Source: Ignavibacteria bacterium
GTDB taxonomy: Bacteria > Bacteroidota > Ignavibacteria > Ignavibacteriales > Ignavibacteriaceae
Reading direction: 5' to 3'
DNA: 8,753 nucleotides
Assembly: GCA_030648225.1 (NCBI GenBank)
Contig: JAUSIA010000350.1
Location: forward strand, 1 to 8,753
The position numbers and the translations under genes were made by a program. The first letter of the stretch is position 1. The number at the start of each line of letters is the position of its first letter. This document shows positions 6,101-8,753 of the stretch, piece by piece. Under the pieces are notes generated by a model. The model was not told where the DNA came from and searched no databases. It saw nothing but the letters and a program-made list of their open reading frames with translations.

Positions 6101-7810
6101 GATATTGAACAAAGCACTCCCGGAAGAATAAACAGCATAACTCCAAAGCAGTATGATCTTTCTGTTGCAGAAATATCTTTCGATCCGAGGTTCCCTGTTG
6201 CAGGCGAAAATGTCTTTATCTCTGCAAAGATAAAAAATAATGGCTCTCTGCCTGCCGATAATTTTTCCGTAGAGTTTTATTTCGATTCAGATTCAAATAA
6301 TGTTATTTATCAGCTTCTTGAAAGAATAACAGGTTTAAATCTTCAGCAAGCAGATTCTCTAAGTATTCAGACATCAAATTCATTACAGAATTTACAAAAT
6401 AAAATTTTAACTGCTGTCAGAATAGTTTTTGTGAATGATGAAGACACTCTGAACAACTATGCTGAGAAATCTGTCCAGCCGGGATTTTCTCCCAATTTGG
6501 TTTTAATTAATGAAGTTATGTATGATCCTAAAGATAATGAACCTGAGTGGTTTGAGATTGTTAATGTTGGGGCTGATTCTGTAAATATAAAAAACTGGGC
6601 TGTAAGTGATATCCTCTCGACCCCAACAAAAAGTTTTTTAGCAACTGATGATCTTTTTATTCATCCGGGAGAATTTGTAATCATATCAAAAGATACTTCA
6701 ATTTATAATATCCATCCTGATCTCATTGCAAAAGTTATTATCGCAAATTTCGGAACATTAAGCAGCACAACTGACGGAATTATAATTTATGATTTCAGAG
6801 ATGGGATTATAGACAGCCTTATGTACAAATCTTCATGGGGAGGAAAAAATGGATACTCACTTGAAAGAATTTCTTTATCAGCAGCTACAAATGACAGCTC
6901 AAACTGGGTTACTTCTTTAAGCGATAAAAGAAGCACACCCGGAAAAGAAAATTCAATTGCTTCTGTGGGCGATTATGAAAGAGATCAATTAGTTATTAAT
7001 GAGATAATGTTTGATCCTGATATAGATAACAGTGAGTTCATTGAATTTTTTAACGGCAGTGATTCAGAAATTAATATCGGTGGCTGGTTGATTGAAGATG
7101 AAAATAAAAATTTGTTTAAACTTTCAGATTCTAGTTTTACATTATTACCAAATTCATATTTTCTTTTAATCTCGGATTCATCAACACTGCAGCGATATAA
7201 CCTGAATAATTATAGAAACAAAACTATAGTTGGTACATCTTCACTTAGCCTGGTAAACACAGGAGAATTAATTTTATTGAAAGATGCTAAGCGAAATATT
7301 ATTGATTCTATCTGGTATTCAGATAAATGGCATAACAAAAATATTCTTAACACAAAAAACAGATCTCTTGAAAGAATAAATCCCGGGTTAAATGGAAACG
7401 ATCAATTCAACTGGAGTACATCTGTCAGTTCTGATGGTGCAACTCCCGGCAAGCAGAACAGTATCTTTACAGATAACTTAAATAAGGAAGCAAAAATTTC
7501 TGTTTCCCCAAATCCATTTTCTCCGGATAATGATGGCTTTGAGGATTTTACCTTGATTAATTATAACATCACACAAACAACTGCACAAGTAAGGCTAAAG
7601 ATATTCGACAGCAAAGGAAGGCTTGTAAGAACTTTAATCAACAATCAGGCAAGTGCTTCTTCAGGTTCAATTATTTTTGATGGACTTGATGATGAAGGCA
7701 GAGCATTACGGATTGGAATTTATATAATTTTTATGGAAGCATTAAATGACAACTCCGGTGTTGTGGAAACTTTGAAGACAACAGTTGTGGTTGCGAGGAA
7801 ACTAAATTAA
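3125..7810 (+). CDS. Large secreted surface protein: six lamin-tail domains, four CARDB-like domains, FlgD/T9SS-type C-terminus
   Basis: 1561 residues. A signal peptide is visible (basic MRGNIK, hydrophobic LLLFSVFSLKVVFA, probable cleavage after A21). Lamin-tail domains (LTD; pattern xVINEIMYxP...EPEWIEIYN...I-N-x-W) start near residues 26, 310, 585, 854, 1125 and 1288. Each ends with an NW-x-x-S...TPG-x-x-NS signature, preceded by SLER in all but the first. CARDB-like Ig domains (about 193-305, 465-580, 738-845, 1009-1120) follow the first four LTDs; three contain DEDTxNN and one DQDTTNN near the end. LTD5 joins LTD6 directly. The C-terminal domain (about 1456-1561) begins SVSPNPFSPDNDGFEDF, contains the FlgD-Ig-like pattern FDGLDDEGRALRIGIYIIF, and ends VVVARKLN; such domains are typical of type IX secretion cargo, which I infer here. 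No catalytic domain is seen, so a structural or adhesive envelope role is likely. The start is GTG, directly after an in-frame TAA (3119-3121) and ATA. It has no SD site but fits the signal peptide. Confidence 0.92.
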   Translation: MRGNIKFLLLFSVFSLKVVFAQADTSLSFTEIMFNPQSGNNEFIEIYNLSETESIDLNGYKIIYSTSNADIITSAGFGTLLQPNSFAVIFEGDYDFVSGIYNNLIPQNALILKISDNSFGTSGMANTADRQLWLLRPNNDTLETYTYSANNSTAFSDEKITLNKNNSGSNWANSFNTNGTPGGRNSVTPLNNDLEFSSLLINPAVPISGDNIQVTGKIKNRGINTALSYSVEIYNDLNFDSTGSPEELIFSQSLNNLLPGDSITVNTIINSANKGNYQLIGKVLFSEDEDTLNNKRIIQFTVYPPGNEYNDVVINEIMYAPSTGEPEWIELYNRTESPVNLKGWEFSDNSTNVTITTNDKIIESGSFIVLSKDSSILNFYTVPVEIIVLNLPALNNTGDAVVIKDSLGILLDSLSYFPDWGGNSGGRSLERISVNDNSNLQSNWGTSVSINKATPGIINSLTPKDFDIKISSFKTENNFGILGEEIKFTIQVNNPGLNNSNNFLLKIFNDISADSIPQQSEQIGEISGTSILSGDSSQFNFQTSDFAERNNYFIAYVEMNSDQDTTNNIAFTKVIGVTVNEVRNDLIINEFMYAPTSPEPEWIEIYNRSDKIVSIKNYSIADNNDTVLVIEDSILLNPKEYFVIAADSSVHNFYNVLSGIAYKNFSALNNTGDKIILLDSLNRTIDSLQYSSSWGGSDGKSLERINSEISSTDSTNWKTSASRYKGTPGYINSVTEKDFDLELSNIIYSPPLPVFGENVSVSVKVKNIGRNTGQFSIQLYDDTDLDSISDQLVSEITSLTLLPGDSSVNPMNYSIQNLQSIKGFYALINFIPDEDTSNNYFYSIIKPGYPASTIVINEIMFTPSGGEPEWVEIFNKSGDSINIKNWSVTDVFTTPASGSVEKNIYIEPGSYLLLAKDSSVLNYHRLIPSQIVILNLPVLNNDIDGVVLKDDRGAAIDSVLYSSAWGETNGYSLERKGINIQSNLSGNWGSSVDIEQSTPGRINSITPKQYDLSVAEISFDPRFPVAGENVFISAKIKNNGSLPADNFSVEFYFDSDSNNVIYQLLERITGLNLQQADSLSIQTSNSLQNLQNKILTAVRIVFVNDEDTLNNYAEKSVQPGFSPNLVLINEVMYDPKDNEPEWFEIVNVGADSVNIKNWAVSDILSTPTKSFLATDDLFIHPGEFVIISKDTSIYNIHPDLIAKVIIANFGTLSSTTDGIIIYDFRDGIIDSLMYKSSWGGKNGYSLERISLSAATNDSSNWVTSLSDKRSTPGKENSIASVGDYERDQLVINEIMFDPDIDNSEFIEFFNGSDSEINIGGWLIEDENKNLFKLSDSSFTLLPNSYFLLISDSSTLQRYNLNNYRNKTIVGTSSLSLVNTGELILLKDAKRNIIDSIWYSDKWHNKNILNTKNRSLERINPGLNGNDQFNWSTSVSSDGATPGKQNSIFTDNLNKEAKISVSPNPFSPDNDGFEDFTLINYNITQTTAQVRLKIFDSKGRLVRTLINNQASASSGSIIFDGLDDEGRALRIGIYIIFMEALNDNSGVVETLKTTVVVARKLN

Positions 7811-7837
7811 TTACTGATGTTAATGGTTGTTTTGGTA

Positions 7838-7941
7838 AACCGTTAAAACGGTTATTATCTCATATTTTTTCTCATTAACCCACGACTTAAGTCGTGGGCT
7901 ATTAAACAAAGACCAATATTTTTATAACCGTTTCAACGGTT
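7838..7941. repeat. Three-palindrome composite repeat (A-B-A')
   Basis: Hairpin A is AACCGTT-AA-AACGGTT (7838-7853), hairpin B is the perfect 20-nt palindrome CCCACGACTTAAGTCGTGGG (7879-7898), and hairpin A' is AACCGTT-TC-AACGGTT (7926-7941). The spacers are 25 and 27 nt, so the whole is nearly symmetric about B. Such paired AACCGTT/AACGGTT and CCCACG...CGTGGG palindromes look like REP-type elements of the kind moved by Y1 (RAYT) transposases. No transposase gene is present here, so that origin is inference. It lies about 30 nt after the surface-protein stop codon. Confidence 0.8.
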
Positions 7942-7944
7942 TTT
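7926..7944 (+). terminator. Possible intrinsic terminator formed by hairpin A'
   Basis: The 7-bp stem AACCGTT/AACGGTT with a 2-nt loop runs straight into TTTTT (7940-7944) on the plus strand. It could end transcription of the surface-protein gene 116 nt downstream of its stop. The stem has only three G-C pairs and belongs to a dispersed-looking repeat, so the terminator role is uncertain. Confidence 0.3.
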
Positions 7945-8088
7945 CAACCACCAAGAATTTAACCGGTCATCCTGGGTTGAATTATATGATCGTTTTCTTT
8001 TTAGAAAATCTTTTATACTACCACGAATTTTTACTAAATTGATTTGTACATAATTTGCGAGAATCAATGTAGTGCGTGGCAAAAGATT

Positions 8089-8095
8089 AAGGGAG
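8089..8095 (+). promoter_or_regulatory. Ribosome-binding site of the DinB-family gene
   Basis: AAGGGAG lies 4 nt before the ATG at 8100. It is a clear Shine-Dalgarno match and fixes the start codon. Confidence 0.6.
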
Positions 8096-8099
8096 TTAT

Positions 8100-8660
8100 A
8101 TGTTCAAACAACTTAACTGGGTTGATAGAAAACTTAATTTTTCCCAAAGGGATGTCCGAAAGGACTCCTTCGGAGGATTCCCAGATTTCCCTCTTGAAAT
8201 CTTTCCTGTTATAATAGAACGCTTCAGAGGAACACCTGCCAGACTTGAAGAAATAACAAAAGATCTTTTTGAAAAAATCTTAACATTCAACCCTGATGGC
8301 AAATGGTCAATCAAAGAACATGCAGGACATTTGATTGATCTTGAAGAGCTTGGCGAAAAAAGATTGGATGATTACTTGAATGGAGCAGAAATCTTATCTC
8401 CTGCTGATATGACGAACAAAAAAACTTCTGAAGCTGGATACAATCAAAAAAATATTAATGAACTCCTGAAAGAATTCAGAATAGCAAGAGAGCATATTAT
8501 TAAGCGGCTTGAAAACCTTACTAAAGAGCAAGCTTCAGTTATATCAATTCACCCCCGCCTCAATCAGAAGATGAGAGTTATTGACTGGGTTTATTTCATG
8601 TCTGAACATGATGATCATCATTTAACTTCTATAAGGCTAATTAAAGACTCATTTAAATAA
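8100..8660 (+). CDS. DinB-family (DinB_2-like) putative metal-dependent protein with repeat-encoded insertion
   Basis: 186 residues; DinB/YfiT-type four-helix proteins usually have about 150-175. The metal-binding histidine triad is visible: H77 in EHAGHLIDLE, and H170 and H174 in the terminal EHDDHH. Other family-typical stretches are ERFRGTPARLEE (40-51), KWSIKEHAGH (68-77), LDDYLNG (about 88-94), ADMTNKKTSEAG, and HPRLNQKMRVIDW. Proteins of this subfamily commonly start W-x-x-R-K-F-x-F followed at once by x-F-P-x-x-x-F-P. Here WVDRKLNF (7-14) and FPLEIFP (30-36) are separated by SQRDVRKDSFGGFPD (15-29), which is encoded by a palindrome. The catalytic part is intact, so the protein is probably functional. 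DinB-family members include thiol-dependent transferases and damage-inducible proteins; the substrate here is unknown. The gene has its own SD site and stands alone 289 nt after the surface-protein gene. The remaining 8661-8753 shows no gene. Confidence 0.88.
   Translation: MFKQLNWVDRKLNFSQRDVRKDSFGGFPDFPLEIFPVIIERFRGTPARLEEITKDLFEKILTFNPDGKWSIKEHAGHLIDLEELGEKRLDDYLNGAEILSPADMTNKKTSEAGYNQKNINELLKEFRIAREHIIKRLENLTKEQASVISIHPRLNQKMRVIDWVYFMSEHDDHHLTSIRLIKDSFK
8142..8186 (+). repeat. In-frame palindromic repeat inserted in the DinB-family gene
   Basis: The core arms TCCGAA (8155-8160) and TTCGGA (8169-8174) extend inward as AGG/CCT with one unpaired base, and outward imperfectly to GGGA (8149-8152) and TCCC (8179-8182). 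The insert is flanked by TTTCCC on both sides (8140-8145 and 8186-8191). It encodes about 15 residues in a spot where the family normally has none, without a stop codon or frame shift. Outer limits are approximate. Its sequence differs from the CTCTCC element at 2434-3053. Confidence 0.65.
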
Positions 8661-8753
8661 AGAAGAAGCTTACCTTTTCATTTCCTATCCCAATTTGTGC
8701 TAAAAGGCATAATCCTTAAGTAAGAATTTATTATATTAAGTACACATTCCTAT

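Noticed and set aside
7993..8008. TTTTCT-TTTT-AGAAAA hairpin
   Set aside because: It is a weak A-T-rich stem in AT-rich spacer DNA with no T-tract or gene context that would give it a role.
8021..8079. Inverted repeat CCACG...CGTGG upstream of the DinB-family gene, possibly another decayed element
   Set aside because: Only the outer 5 nt pair convincingly; the interior does not, so it cannot be told from chance.
8096..8314. Minus-strand open frame of 72 codons opposite the DinB-family gene
   Set aside because: It lies fully antisense to a gene with an SD site and conserved metal-binding motifs.

Overview
The window is AT-rich and resembles a Bacteroidota/Ignavibacteria-type genome. This is an inference from three things: a very large secreted protein built of lamin-tail domains with a PNPFSPDNDG-type C-terminal domain (the kind used for surface delivery in that group), mostly weak or absent Shine-Dalgarno sites, and abundant short palindromic repeats between and inside genes. 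No ribosomal RNA or other marker gene is present, so the taxonomy is not proven.

Layout. Positions 1-1395 (minus strand) hold the N-terminal 465 codons of a type I restriction HsdR subunit (nuclease motif plus DEAD/DEAH-type translocase); the gene runs off the left edge. A 173-nt divergent intergenic region follows, with a possible promoter for the next gene. At 1569-2381 (plus) lies a short-chain dehydrogenase/reductase, at 2485-2829 a small membrane-anchored FxLYD-like protein, at 3125-7810 a 1561-residue secreted protein with six lamin-tail domains alternating with four CARDB-like Ig domains, and at 8100-8660 a DinB-family metal-binding protein. Nothing recognisable lies in 8661-8753.

The genes do not form an obvious pathway. 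HsdR is a defence gene whose hsdM/hsdS partners must lie outside the window. The others look like housekeeping or accessory genes, each separated from the next by spacers of about 100-295 nt.

The most interesting layer is the palindromic repeats. Three copies of one modular element (CTCTCC palindrome, then a variable hairpin cassette, then a TTAGGTGAG tail) sit at 2434-2483, 2872-2980 (inverted) and 2990-3053. The first supplies the ribosome-binding site of the small membrane protein. A hairpin related to the cassette in the third copy lies in frame inside the dehydrogenase gene (about 1722-1759). A different palindrome lies in frame inside the DinB gene (about 8142-8186), where it appears to add about 14-15 residues to a conserved N-terminus. 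A fourth arrangement, three nearly evenly spaced palindromes (7838-7941), separates the large surface-protein gene from DinB. Together this suggests palindromic mini-elements that spread through both spacers and reading frames, comparable in behaviour to Rickettsia palindromic elements. It rests on reading one window and needs genome-wide comparison.
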